A stretch of 64,000 nt of DNA from Atopsyche davidsoni (GCA_022113835.1 JAILWY010000016.1:10013501-10077500), one strand, 5' to 3'. Positions 1-11,409 are shown, counted from the stretch's first letter. The notes: a model not told the origin generated them from the sequence alone. Numbers and translations: made by a program.

Positions 1-309
1 AAATAACGTAGAACGTAAAGCGTAGTTAAACTTAATTTCAACAACTTTTTATGTGTGAAGTACAAAACCTGAAAATTGGAAATAGTCATTTTTAAAGGTT
101 TTTTTTGTGAATATTACTTGAGACAAAGCTAGTAAAACATTTTCGCGATTCGCGATAAAATAAGTCCCATTCCAGTGCGGATTTTCCAACTAATGTACGC
201 TTTTTTTTTCTTTTAATTTGTTTGTTTTTAAAAATATTTTCTAATGTAAGCCATTTTAGAAACAAACGAACATCGACAAATAAAACTAAAAAAGGGTTGA
301 AGTTTTTTG
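1..309. other. AT-rich flank of the satellite array
   Basis: AT-rich sequence with T-runs and no supportable gene. The short minus-strand open frame across it ends in the satellite and has no splice or start context that I would trust. Confidence 0.5.
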
Positions 310-1703
310 AAGAAATGAAGCTTTTCACATAGAATAACAATCATTTTTCGTGCTGCAAGTTCACATGATTGACGAAAACTTACGTTGGACCACCTGGAGA
401 AGTCATGTTTGGCTGAGAGCTGAAAGTCGAGTATTATCAACAGAGCGGTAGCAGAACAAAAAATAACAATCCATTCCTTGAGCTGCAAGTTCACATGACG
501 AATGCATGCTTTGAACCACTTGGAACAGTCATGCTTGGCTGGGAGCTGATCGCCGGGCATTATCAACAGAACGCCTGCAGAACTAAAAAAAAGACGATGA
601 AGCTTTTCACGTAAAATAAAAAATCATTCCTCGAGCAGCAAGTTCACATGATTGATGAATGCATGCTGGGAGCTGATCGCCGAGCACTATCAACAAAGCG
701 GTCGCAGAACAAAAAATAAAAATTCATTCCTTGAGCTGCAAGTACACATGATTGGTGAATGCATGTGTTCGACCACTTGGAAGAGTCACGCTTGGCTGGG
801 AGCTGATCGAGAACGCCCGCAGAACCAAAAAAAAGGCGATGAAGCTTTTCACGAAAAATAAAAAATCATTCCTCGAGCTGCAAGTTCACATGATTGATGA
901 ATGCATGCTGGGAGCTGATCGCCGAGCACTATCAACAAAGCGGTCGCAGAACAAAAAATAAAAATTCATTCCTTGAGCTGCAAGTACACATGATTGGTGA
1001 ATGCATGCGTTCGACCACTTGGAAGAGTCATGCTTGGCTGGGAGCTGATCGAGAACGCCCGCAGAACCAAAAAAAAGGCGATGAAGCTTTTCACGTAAAA
1101 TAAAAAATCATTCCTCGAGCAGCAAGTTCACATGATTGATGAATGCATGCTGGGAGCTGATCGCCGAGCACTATCAACAAAGCGGTCGCAGAACAAAAAA
1201 TAACAATTCATTCCTTGGGCTGCAAGTACTCATGATTGGTGAATGCATGCGTTCGACCACTTGGAAGAGTCACGCTTGGCTGGGAGCTGACCGAGAACGC
1301 CCGCAGAACCAAAAAAAAGGCGATGAAGCTTTTCACGTAAAATAAAAAATCATTCCTCGAGCAGCAAGTTCACATGATTGATGAATGCATGCTGGGAGCT
1401 GATCGCCGAGCACTATCAACAAAGCGGTCGCAGAACAAAAAATAACAATTCATTCCTTGAGCTGCAAGTACACATGATTGATGAATGCATGCGTTCGACC
1501 ACTTGGAAGAGTCAGGCTTGGCTGGGAGCTGACCGAGAACGCCCGCAGAACCAAAAAAGGCGATGAAGCTTTTCACGTAAAATAAAAAATCATTCCTTAA
1601 GCTGCAAGTACACATGATTGATGATTGCATGCGTTGAACCATTTGGAACAGTCATGTTTGGCTAGGAGCTGATCGCCGAGCATTATCAACATTGCGGCCG
1701 CAG
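310..1703. repeat. Satellite array with 242-bp higher-order unit
   Basis: The phrase ATTGATGAATGCATG recurs at about 651, 893, 1135 and 1377, exactly 242 bp apart. Each unit is a dimer: a ~100-bp monomer lacking the CGTTCGACCACTTGGAAGAG segment and a ~142-bp monomer that has it. Both monomers begin near CACATGATTG and share GGGAGCTGATCG. More diverged monomers lie at both edges (about 310-650 and 1600-1703), as is usual for satellites homogenised from the middle. Short open frames recur in each unit but 242 is not a multiple of three, so I do not call them genes. Confidence 0.9.
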
Positions 1704-1830
1704 ACGGCGTCAGCACGCGTGGCGGCCGTCTGGCTCGAGCGGACCTTGTCCGGCCGGCGAGTGAATCACTCGACAGGATTTCCCATATCTGTGTGGCTGC
1801 TTTCTATCCGAGGCGGCGTAGATTAAACCA
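1704..1830. other. Short GC-rich segment next to the satellite
   Basis: An abrupt rise in GC (GCGGCCGCAGACGGCGTC, GGCGGCCGTCTGG) directly at the end of the last satellite monomer. No open frame or splice signal can be assigned. It may be a repeat junction or a remnant of a promoter. Confidence 0.35.
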
Positions 1831-1839
1831 CATCTATCG

Positions 1840-2480
1840 TGCATATGCAAATATATATATATATTATATTGTACTGGGATATTTCTTGATGGTATGAATT
1901 TAAAAAAAAACTGTTAAAATTTTCTCGGTATGTGGGTATGCAACATCGCGCATATGGGGACGTCACGGTAAGATTGATTTTGAAAATTTGTCGATCATTT
2001 GAATAGACATTAACATTATCAATATCCTGCTACGTTGTATGCAACATTGGGCATGTGTGTACATTGCTTGATTTGAATAAAAATCATAAATAAATAAATA
2101 CATTCACTGTTTGTATACTGATGTAATTGCTGTAATTATTACGGTTCCGGCTAAGACGACGTCACAGTATAATTGATATGTGATATTTTCCGGTCAAAAA
2201 AGCTTAAAAATTGCATGTTGATATGAGCACCTTGGTTTATTTTAATAAAAATAAATATATTCACTATCCGTTATTACGGTTCTAAATCACGGTTATTCCC
2301 GATATGTTGTATGCAACACATCACGTGCACGTTTTACTTGATTTAAACGAAAATCATTAGAAAGTATAAAAATATATTGACTATTCGTATGCTGATGTAA
2401 TTACCACCATTATCACATTTCTGGCTTAGATGACGTCATATTAAGAATGATTAGGGATATTTCCCGGTCATTCGTAATTG
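1840..2480. repeat. Degenerate ~270-bp tandem repeat with GACGTCA sites
   Basis: Matching blocks recur in order: TTGTATGCAACA at about 2036 and 2304; ACTTGATTT-like, TATTCACT-like and CTGATGTAATT blocks; then GACGTCA at 2158 and 2432 followed by ATATTTYCCGGTCA. Spacing is 268-273 bp. A third, partial copy near 1938-1975 carries ATGCAACATCGCGCATAT and GGACGTCAC. Every copy therefore holds a CRE-type palindrome core. The copies have clearly diverged. No coding potential is evident. Confidence 0.65.
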
Positions 2481-3530
2481 AGGTCATCGCGTTCATAAAG
2501 TGCCGCTGTGAAAATCAATAAATCATTCAGTACAATAAAGACAAAATTACCAGACATTTTTTTCAATTTGTACGATAAGGTTACGATAACAAGCATCCGT
2601 CGGCGTCGCCCAGGCGCTACTTATTGTAGACACGAATCAGAAAACTTGATTTAATTATATTGAAAAATATGGACACACTATTGAATATGTAAATCATTAA
2701 ATTTTATATCAAAATTTGTTATAAACAAACTAAAATGTTTTTATAATGCATAATTATCATTACGATTTGTTTCGTGAATAGCGTAAGTATACGAGAAAAA
2801 ATTAATATTTATTTTAAATAATATTAACTTTTGAAAATTTCATGTTATCAATAATAACTTAATACCTATGAATATTTTTTTCATAACGCCTATTTATTAA
2901 ATATATAAATTAAAGTTATTATGTTTGCATAAATAATAAAAAAAAAACAAGAATGTAGATTTGAAATGAACATTTGTATTATGATTGCTGCACTTAATAA
3001 GCAAAAATAAATCTAACACTTCTATTTAATTATAAAGGTTATATTAATATTAATTAAAATTGTAAATATTGCGATAATGTCCAAAAATACATAATGGTAT
3101 ATTTATAAAACTACCTAATGAATTGTTTTATTTAAAAATTAATAGGTAAATTCACAAGTTAATAAAAAATAAAAAGTTAATAAACAATATTTACAAAACT
3201 ATGAATGTTAATGCATTGAAATACAATTTTCTTCAATAGAAAAAAAAATTCTTCAATAGAAGGCAGTAATTAAAAAAATTAACAATTAATAAAAAATAAA
3301 CACATGTATTTGTTTCGCGGTAAGACAAAAACATTGATCAAATATGTGAAGTTTGTAATATTGGCATTTTGAAATACTTTTTAGACTTTCCTTGTTAGAT
3401 AATAGTTCTGCTTTGCTTTTAAGGTAAAGTTCGGTTTAAAAATTTTGACATTTTAAATATTCTCCATCATCCTACGTGTTTTTTTTATCGTTCTAGAGAT
3501 GTTAAATCTTACACAAAATCTTTTTATTTA
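2481..3530. other. AT-rich sequence without recognisable genes
   Basis: Very AT-rich, many A and T runs, no open frame of note. There is only a small local duplication of CTTCAATAGAA around 3231 and 3251. Confidence 0.5.
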
Positions 3531-3593
3531 TTTCTTCTTCTTCGGGTGTCTCGTCTCAGAGGAGGTTGGCGACCATCTCATTGAGCATATACT
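3531..3593 (-). repeat. Fragment of dispersed repeat R1 (tail end)
   Basis: TTCTTCTTCTTCGGGTGTCT, then CTCAGAGGAGGTTGGCGACC, then GAGCATATACTTA. This is the reverse complement of the (GAA)n end of the R1 copies at 4613 and 45706. Only the last ~60 bp of the family is present. Confidence 0.75.
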
Positions 3594-4259
3594 TATTTAT
3601 TTAAATTATTTTAAATATTAGTGATTTAAAATGTAAGCTCACAATTACAAAACTATAAAATACGCAATATAAGTAAGAAAAAGCAATGAAAATTATTTAA
3701 CGGCATTTTCACTAATCAGACAGTATAAGCTCTATTATTAAATCCATGATAAGATATTTTAGGGAATGCAGTGTTCAATCGGTTATATATAGCATGATCG
3801 GGAGACATCGAATTTGTAAGATAAACACCTTATTCTAGGAAAGTAGGGTACCAGTACTTAACGGTATTGGTATCGCACTGTGCTGATTCTTTCAGGCTCT
3901 ACGGCAATAGCCTAAAAACATGGAAATTAATAATTACTACATTGAACACGATTTCAACAATTGGGCACTATTTAGAACAATCCTCTATGTGTACTTGATG
4001 GAGAAAATTTTGTTAAATATATTTTGATTCACTGTGTCATATTAATCTCCCGAAAAATAACAAGGTCATTCGCATTATGGACGAAGCATTAGCGGGTCAA
4101 ATCAGAACACGTTTAATAAATATGTATATTTGGTGATTGTGGCGTGACTAGCCTAACCCATCCTTACTACCTGGAATCGATAAATATTCATACCATTAAA
4201 ATAAAAAAAATAAATCCCAAAGCTATTTTGTGAGTTAATTAACCTGTAGAATGCACCTC
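3594..4259. other. AT-rich sequence, nothing recognised
   Basis: No open frame, repeat-family match or splice-bounded exon that I can support. Confidence 0.4.
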
Positions 4260-4470
4260 AGGTGTGCGGCTGTTCAAGAGCTTGAAGAATATTCTGCGGC
4301 CAGACTGCGTTTGTGATGCAAGCCGGTCACGTGAGGTCCCACGTGTGCTCGGCCGTCCACGACAGCCGAAATATTTTCACAAAAACCTGTTCCCGGCAAT
4401 TGACACGCCGCCGCGCGATCTGCCGCGGAGTCGTCGCCTCGCGCCGCCATGACAAGTGGGTACAGTCCAG
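4260..4470 (+). promoter_or_regulatory. CpG-rich island, possible promoter or first exon
   Basis: A ~200-bp island far richer in C, G and CpG than its flanks (GGCCGTCCACGACAGCC, GACACGCCGCCGCGCGATCT). A plus-strand ATG in a good context (GCCGCCATGACAAG) lies near 4449, followed directly by GTGGGTAC, a possible donor. A first exon coding only Met-Thr plus two bases is conceivable. Both strands are open over part of the island, so I call no product. Confidence 0.35.
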
Positions 4471-4612
4471 TGGATATGTCCCAGTTGGGTTTACTGTTTA
4501 TTATTATTATTATTTACACGTGCTTAACATAAAAATCTGGACTTCAATTTAACATTGCTTTGAATTTGATAGCTTTTTGACTTAAACTTTTAAGCTCCTT
4601 TAGAAATCACAA

Positions 4613-4909
4613 CCTGCCCGCTCTCCCCATTTTGTTGCTTGTGCATGACTGCCATTCTGTACCCTGAGCGTGCGTTATTGTGTATTGGAAATGGAGTTTT
4701 GGACATGGAATGGTTGTGAAAGGATGTGCTCTGGAAGTAACTTGTAGAGGTGGGGCAGCTCCTGATATTATTTCCGTAGCTTGCTGCACAAGGAGTATCT
4801 GATCTAAACGACAGAGCTTTGTGAGGAATGGACTGCGGTGTAGAAGAACCCGAACACTGGTTCAGCATGAGTATATGCTCAGTGAAATGGTCGGAAATGA
4901 AGAAGAAAT
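4613..4909 (+). repeat. Dispersed repeat R1, nearly full copy
   Basis: Begins CCTGCCCGCTCTCCCCATT and ends with CTCAGTGAAATGGTCGG followed by GAAGAAGAAAT. It aligns along its length with the copies at 37201 (inverted), 45706 and 52697, with some internal sequence missing relative to 45706. The GAA-rich 3' end suggests a retroposed element (SINE-like), but I see no clear tRNA-type A and B boxes. Two overlapping minus-strand open frames here are products of the repeat. Confidence 0.85.
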
Positions 4910-6499
4910 AATTACAATAGATTTTTTGTAATTTAAAAATGACGCATATTTAAGGCCAAATCAATCACTCGAAAATTGCGTCACACAGTTTATACGATCA
5001 ATATTGTTGTACTCAAATAATGACTGGATGACATTAGTATTTGCCAAAGCATCTTAGGCGTCGGACAGCGAGCATTCGGCGAAAATTATAAATTTCAACT
5101 GAAAGCCCAAATCAAGGATATGAAGAGGAAAAATTTAAGAGTCAACACCATATTTATACAGTGGATTACGTAAAGGAATATATATCGGAGGTTTGCCTTA
5201 AGCTTATTTACAAACACACAAGCTTTGTGTTTGCTTGAAACTAGCGAGTGCAAACTCGACCAAATATCTTTCTCAACGAAATGACTAAGGTTAATGGTAA
5301 AATTGGTTGCAACTTTAAAACCAAACAATTACTGAGTATTTGATTGCCGAGCCAAAGCGTGTATGGCTCGTCGCACGTGCAACGCCTGCTTTTTATTAGA
5401 AACCAAGCAAATAGTTTTAAAAATATTTGAAGGATGCCACATAAAGTCTGCATCATCAATATAACCGTGTTTTTATACAGTAAAATCTATGTTTACTTTG
5501 TTGTATTTTGCAACTATGCGATATGGCTGTGAATACCCACGCTACATTATACACACACATAAATATATATATATATTTGTGGACTAGGTAACTAAGAGTT
5601 AATTCATTATTATATATTTTTAAGATTTACTTTTTAAACATACTGCACTCATTACTATAAAGAAATATAATATTTTGGAATATAATGCCGCGTAGAATAA
5701 TACAGCAATGTGGGTGGCCTTAAAATCATCCAGATGAAGCAGCTATGGAAATATAAATACGTGGATCCGCTGCTACTACGTATTTGTAAAACTCAAAAAG
5801 AACCTTTTATTATTATTAAGTGTAAATAATATTAAAAAAAACAAACATAATACTTTGATTGCGTTGCCTGTTGTTTACGTTTCAAGATCTCAACAAAAAC
5901 AAAATATTAAGGGACCTTGAAAAATCATAATTTTTATTTTAATAAATATGATATATACTGCCATTTTATCTACATGTAAAATATCTGTATGTCGAAATTC
6001 ATCTCTTGTATTAAACTACAATCATGAACTGCAGACAGTGCGGTGCTGCCAGTTTGAAATATTTTCTAACATCAAAAGTAGGCGCTAACACTCAGGGCCT
6101 TACTAATTCATTCAAGTGCCCTAGGCCAGCTATATCTGGCACCTTTTCCCATTATTAATTAATTACCAACCGTTTGATTTTATATCTGACTACTGGTCGA
6201 AATAAGTTATTAAAACAACATATATTTTCCCAAAAAAATCCTATATATGATTTTCGTCGAGCCATAAAACAAGTACTTAATTTTCGAAAAACACAATATT
6301 GCCAGTCTTGGTATGTATTATTGAAAATATAAATTCGCTGAAAATAGCTCTAAAAGACGATGCCTTAATATAATAAAAATGCTCAATCCATTTAATATGA
6401 ATGCAGCGCTAAGTTTACATGATTATTTATTAAGCCAATAGCAGGTTTTTTCCTGTAGCTCCTCCGCTGAAAATTCTTTGTAGAAACAGTGTGCAAATA
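4910..6499. other. AT-rich sequence, nothing firmly recognised
   Basis: 5040-5460 is less AT-rich and has two overlapping minus-strand open frames of about 72 and 77 codons in different phases, neither resembling a known protein. A (TA)n stretch lies near 5563. No supported gene. Confidence 0.4.
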
Positions 6500-6690
6500 T
6501 ATTGGCGATTCAAGTTAGCAAGACTCGTTCCCGTGAGAGTGTTTGTGTAGGCAAATCACATCGTCACACGCGCCAGCAAATACTACGCTGGAGGACTGTT
6601 TGCCAGTGCATAAGCGGTCGAGTAAGTCAATCGAACGAGACAGACTCGATTCTACGAGGCAAAAAACTGAAATTGCTGCCAGTAAGTACT
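6500..6690 (+). promoter_or_regulatory. Moderately GC-rich segment with donor-like sites
   Basis: Less AT-rich than its surroundings, with two plus-strand donor-like sequences, GTCGAGTAAGTC near 6615 and GCCAGTAAGTAC near 6680. A 71-codon plus-strand open frame crosses both but has no recognisable domain. This could be an untranslated first exon; the evidence is only composition and splice-like motifs. Confidence 0.25.
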
Positions 6691-8043
6691 TGGTGTTGTA
6701 ATGACTTACTTGTGTAATTAAGACATATTATAATAATTATTTTCATTTATTGGGTTATTGTTTTTATGGATAAAATAAACCGATGCTCAAATGGTCTGAA
6801 CGACAAGTGTACAAGGTTGGTTTGAAAATGGTTCAAAGCCGCCAAAGACAGTTACGGTTGTGTGCGACTCGTTATGTCCCCAGCTGTTGATCTGTTGTAC
6901 AGTGAGAAATCACAGAAACCCAGCATCCAACTATTTTTTTGATATCAACTGAATATTGCGAAAATCGTGTGCGAGTTATTTCGACCCTTACGAATAATTA
7001 AGACAGTGTCACAATTGTCAACAGTTCTGCAACACAGCAACTGAATATGGTATTTGAAGAATCGAAACATTCCTCGCGATAAATAATTTATTAACCCACC
7101 GAATCGAAAAATTATTTGATACAATTTTTAGCTGACCATCATGTTTTAGGACTCAATTCATATCAGAGTAAAACACAGGTCTTCAGATTTAAATCGATAG
7201 TGTTGCGGCGTGATGCAATCATGTTTTACTTAGATCTGCCTTGGTGCACAGCTTTAAATGAGACTATTAGTGAGTATTAATTGCAATACACATTTCTTGA
7301 CTATAATCTATGAATAATTATATCATGACAGTTAATGGCTGATAAATAGGGGTCAGAAGTGTACGGGAATCGACGGCGGGGCGAGCCAGCTGGACTGCAT
7401 TTATAAACAAGTAAAGGAATATTGCACACATGATTACTATATTAAAAAAACAATACTTAAAAAAAAAATGTACGTTTAATATATATTCAATATTTTTGAC
7501 AGAAAGTACTTAATGGAGTTTCGTTTTAATATTTATAAAATAAAAATTATCTTCAAACTTCATTAGAAAATGCCAATGAGAAAGGATGGCGAAGATATGA
7601 TTCTGAAGATGCAAGCATTGGTTTTAGGTTTTGTTACTTGTAGGGATACATATATTAAACTAGATATTGGATTAAAATAAAAATATTTTCAATATTTTAT
7701 TGGCAGCAATAGAAAATTATTAGGAACAAAATTTTTAAAAGTGCATTCAGATTATTTAAAGTAAAATGCCTTGATATTCTTCATATAAGACGAAAGAGAT
7801 ATTGGCATAAGAGTTGTCTCTACAAGCTAATTTAATTTACAAATGATGACTGAAAATAAAAATTTTAAGCTAAAAAAAACATTTGCATAATTTATTTTAT
7901 AGAATTTTATATCTTCACACAACTATTCGCCTATTTATAATTAAAAATTCAAGGTACCTATTTAATTAGGATAACTGGTTATTTTTCGTCGGAGCTGAAA
8001 ACAGAAATGATGCTATATTTGATGTTTCAGTAATTATTTTGCA
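6691..8043. other. AT-rich sequence with an R2 arm fragment
   Basis: Mostly AT-rich non-coding sequence. A partial copy of the R2 outer arm lies at about 7482-7545: CAATATTTTTGACAGAAAGT, then ACTTAATGGAG. It matches 8048-8090 and the inverse of 51515-51555. Confidence 0.5.
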
Positions 8044-8240
8044 AATTCAATATTATTGACAGAAAGTACTTGGTGGAAGTACATTTTAATATTTTAAATA
8101 AGTAAAATACTTGAGTGATTTTTCCACATATAGATTTTTATTGGTGACCGGTTTCGCCAACCTTTCACGTTGGCATTATCGAACTGAGGTTTGATCACTC
8201 AAGTATTTGACTTATTTGAAATATTGTTTTTTGGCTGTAC
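8044..8240 (-). repeat. Foldback repeat R2 with hammerhead-like core
   Basis: Inverted arms: ATAAGTAAAATACTTGAGTG (8098-8117) pairs with CACTCAAGTATTTGACTTAT (about 8197-8216). Between them, read on the minus strand, is a conserved core: GATAATGCCAAC, a seven-base loop, then GTTGGCGAAACCGGTC. The same core recurs at 47290 and 51447. GAAACCGGTC resembles the GAAA, palindromic stem III and GUC parts of the dimeric hammerhead motifs known from Penelope-like elements. The CUGANGA part is degenerate here. No coding capacity; probably non-autonomous. Confidence 0.7.
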
Positions 8241-9180
8241 ACGTAAGTAATACGGTGGATGTCGTAGCCGTAAGCAGTTCTGGAATGCAACTGTGCGATG
8301 AGTTGATAACTTAAATATATTAAATAAAAACTTTATAATTCATTCAAACCAAGTATTAAAACAATTTAGACTGAATTGCTTCTCCGTGCAAAGGCGCGTG
8401 AGAGACGTAGATATTATGCGCAGTAGTGAGTTTTTACGAATATAACCATTATATATGCACGTATAAATAATTTTAAATGCACATTATTTTATAAGCATAT
8501 TATTTCTCAATAGTAATAATAAAAACGACTCATAGAAAATTAAAAAAAAAAAACACATGCTAATAGGGTAGTAAGTAACTCATAATAAAAAAAAGACATT
8601 GTAGTTTTGACTGAACATGTCTTTCATACAAAGTAATGCATGATAGAGATATGTATTCTTACTATATTATATGTAATATGTTCATCAGTTTTTGAAGAAA
8701 AGTATAGCTATATAAGTATATATAGAAGAAGATATATATATTTTTGTTATAATTTTAAAAATTATCGTTTTGAGAAAAAACACCATTCTGTGGTTTCATT
8801 ATGTACAAAGAACCGATATATTTTCCACTTGCGGCCTTCTACGCTTACATAGTATGGTTGTAGACTCCTCGCTTACGTACCTTTCGTCTTGGAATAAACA
8901 TAAAAAGCGAGAAGAAATATAAAAACCGACGTGACATCTGCCATTTTTTTGCGATGTTTATTACTATCTATAATTACATGTTATCGATCCGGTACGAAGG
9001 CGATTGTGTCTGATATCATGCAAAATCCCAAGTTATTGCCGCAATTGTCGGATGATTGGCACGTGCAAAAAAATAAGTCCCGGAAAACGCAACCAGCGCT
9101 ATTAGCTCTGACGAGAGCACAATAAGCTTGTGCCGTGTTTGGTATATTTCCGATATAAACCATCCTTAACGGCTCTCACG
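8241..9180. other. AT-rich sequence without a supported gene
   Basis: Short open frames only (8640, 8931 on plus, 8981 on minus), mutually overlapping and without motifs. Composition rises in GC from about 8980 towards the core at 9181, suggesting a decayed repeat body. Confidence 0.4.
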
Positions 9181-9214
9181 CCTGACGATGACCTCACAGG
9201 CCGAAACCAAGGTT
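9181..9214 (+). ncRNA. Hammerhead-like ribozyme core (degenerate repeat)
   Basis: CTGACGA at 9182-9188 fits the CUGANGA core exactly. A stem follows (GACCT with AGGCC, one A·C mismatch, loop CAC), then GAAA at 9203-9206. A short stem III can form from ACC and GGT around AA, leaving GTT as the cleavage triplet. A convincing stem I is not visible next to it, so activity as a monomer is doubtful. Such cores are a known feature of Penelope-like retroelements and of some satellites. I infer a relic of one. Confidence 0.35.
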
Positions 9215-10130
9215 TTATGTAAAATTTTAAGAAGTAAAGTCGCCGGTTAATCATTAACACAGAACCCACACGCGAATTGGACCGATCGAAATAACATTTC
9301 TTTGTAAACCTTTAGTCTACGTAGATGAATAGCCGAATGGCTAGGAGTCTACAAATATTTTTATTTTAGCCCGGCAATGTACTTGAAACGCGAAAGCGCT
9401 CATAATTTGATATTACCTGGTCATATGATTAAGGGTGAAATATAAACACTATGTATAATATTATTTACAAATGAAAAGCAAATGTGGTATAAATCTAAAT
9501 ATAGCGACAATTGAAGTACAATATTTCATAACTAAATAAATAATTTGTAATATCAATACATGTGATTTGATTCACAAATTCTAATTTTTCAAGTGAGGCT
9601 AAAACTTTAGCCGAAGAAATAGGTAAATTGGTTATAATGGTGCTAGATTTTTTAAATGGCCGTTTATTATTGAAAATAAAAAGTAGCGACCATAAAAATA
9701 AAAACTACCGATGAAAAAAACACTGAATAAACAAATTAAATCCGAGTAATAAAAAATATTTGACGTATGTACAGCGATTTCACATCTCCGTCTCTATGAA
9801 ACACGAATATATTTAATATTATATATACTATATTTATGTATAGTTTTTTTTTATTTTTGAGGCCTACTGAAGAAGTTTTGATAAATAACAAAGTAATTAT
9901 TTGCTAATAATGCTTTGTATGCAGCAGTTATCTAAAATTGTTGTGAGACTGGTTAGAATTTTGTGCGCGCGTGACTTGGCCCCATCAGTTCAGAGCGAGT
10001 CGAAAATTTAACGATTTGATAGTGTATTAGTTTTATTTTTTTAATTTTGGGGACATTATTTGTAATTAGTTATCAGAGGTTTTTTTTTATTTACTTACGA
10101 TTTTTTGATTGATTATCAAAAATTTGTGCT
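9215..10130. other. AT-rich sequence, nothing recognised
   Basis: No open frame above chance and no family match apart from the flanking core motifs. Confidence 0.4.
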
Positions 10131-10145
10131 GAGACCGGTTTCGAT
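10131..10145 (-). repeat. GAAACCGGTC core, divergent repeat relative
   Basis: The minus strand reads CTCATCGAAACCGGTCTC, the same GAAACCGGTC as in R2, but the surrounding arms differ. It may mark another decayed element with a hammerhead-type stem III. Confidence 0.3.
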
Positions 10146-10233
10146 GAGTGAAAATTGTTCTATGAAAAGATGAAATTTAGCTCATGCGAGGATTTTTGGT
10201 ATAGATTGTTGTTGCAAGTAGTTTTTCTCTTTT

Positions 10234-10254
10234 CCCGACATTTCGGCTGTCGGG
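10234..10254 (-). repeat. Hairpin with GAAATGTC core
   Basis: CCCGACA, TTTCGGC, TGTCGGG form a perfect 7-bp hairpin. On the minus strand this reads GACAGCCGAAATGTCGGG, preceded by GACTGCGTCCCC. This arrangement (GNCTG..., stem, GAAA, N-GTC) is typical of terminal repeats of Penelope-type elements in insects as I know them. The attribution is inference. Confidence 0.35.
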
Positions 10255-10379
10255 GACGCAGTCATATTCCAAATTAATAAATAAACATGAATTTACACCC
10301 AAAATGACGTCGGGGGAACAGTCTAATGAACAATAAATTTCGATACTGCTGAAGGATCGTTTCGTGTGTATTTATTACG

Positions 10380-11163
10380 ATAAAGTAGCAGTCAATGCGA
10401 GATGGTATTGAAGGATATCGCGTCCAACTCGGTCAGTAAACATTCAAGCGGAGATATGCCGGCGCAGTCTAGTGACTCGGCAGAAAATACAATTATAAAT
10501 TATGAAAAAATACCGCTTAAACAAAATTTAATTCTTATAATACCTACTCGAGTATTCTTTTTATCGGCATCGGATAAGCGAAACATAAGATTATATAATA
10601 CCGAAAAAGTATATTACGTGCGGAGACATTTCATATCTAGTACCTGCGAACATCGGGGGAAAACATAATTTTCTATAATTAATAAAAATTACATATATTA
10701 CTGAGTCATCGAGAAGTTGACATAAGAAATCGGTCTCAACGTAATGTTACAATTATTATCTGCTTAAATATTTATATTCGGTCACACATAGACGGGAAGA
10801 TAGCGGACGATCCGATATCGCGAGACATTGACAAATCAAGTCAGTCGTGGAAAATTTAGAAAAAGTTTCACGATGACACTTGTTGCACACGCCGGAGTGC
10901 TGAAAAATAATACGAAAGACGTAAAAAAAATAATAACAAACGACACTCGGCGGGCATTCCGACACTACACCGGCGGCAATGCCAGTCGTCATGTTCAATC
11001 TTCCTTCATTACGATAGATAAAACATCATATGAATTGATGTTACACCTAATTGACCCTCCGACAACAAACATGGAAAGTGCCACAGTCTCGCATTCCGCG
11101 GCCGGGGGGGGAGGGCACGGCGCCCGTTGCAGGCACAAAATAACGTGGAAATATCTCGCTTAC
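10380..11163. other. Flank of GC-rich island, frames not assigned
   Basis: Composition rises towards 11100. Plus-strand open frames start at 10402 (88 codons) and 10828 (193 codons, running on through the island to 11409). A minus-strand frame lies at 10756-10998. None contains a domain I recognise, and the GC-rich half has few stops for compositional reasons. If the minus-strand exon at 11164-11375 is real, this is the start of its first intron. Confidence 0.35.
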
Positions 11164-11375
11164 CTTCGTCGCAGAGGCCCATCGGCTGAGGCGCTGAGGG
11201 AATTCACTATTTCGTGGATGGAAGCGTCGGGCGACGACACGAGGGACACGCGGGGACGAGGCGCTCGCCAGCTCCGTCTGACAGCTGCGCGACTCGGCGG
11301 CATCTGTGGCCCGCGCGCGCAACCCGCCGCGTCACGTGACGCCGCCATCGCCGCCATCGCCGCCATCGCCGCCAT
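11164..11375 (-). CDS. Putative initial coding exon, unknown protein
   Basis: On the minus strand an ATG at 11375 opens 70 codons that end at CGACGAAG followed by GTAAGCGAG, a strong splice donor; the frame would otherwise stop at the TAA inside that donor. The peptide starts with a four-fold Met-Ala-Ala repeat from a 9-bp microsatellite, continues Arg/Ser/Pro-rich, and ends in a more ordinary segment (SPDASIHEIVNSLSASADG). The exon ends in phase 2. It sits in a CpG island, as promoters and first exons in AT-rich genomes often do. A downstream Met (MPPSRAAV) could be the real start. I do not recognise the protein, and the plus strand is also open here, so strand and coding status are inferred. 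Confidence 0.4.
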
Positions 11376-11382
11376 CGCCGCC
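11341..11382. repeat. 9-bp microsatellite GCCGCCATC
   Basis: About 4.7 tandem copies of GCCGCCATC. On the minus strand it codes Met-Ala-Ala repeats at the start of the candidate exon; on the plus strand it codes Ala-Ala-Ile repeats. Confidence 0.9.
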
Positions 11383-11409
11383 CGGCTGTCACGTCTCGCG
11401 ACCGCGTGA

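Noticed and set aside
652..1566. Repeated 62-69-codon open frames in the satellite
   Set aside because: They recur only because the DNA repeats. The period (242) is not a multiple of three and start codons are partly TTG.
10828..11409. 193-codon plus-strand open frame
   Set aside because: Its second half is a GC-rich island with few stops and its end is a microsatellite. There is no domain, and the minus strand offers a start plus a strong donor.
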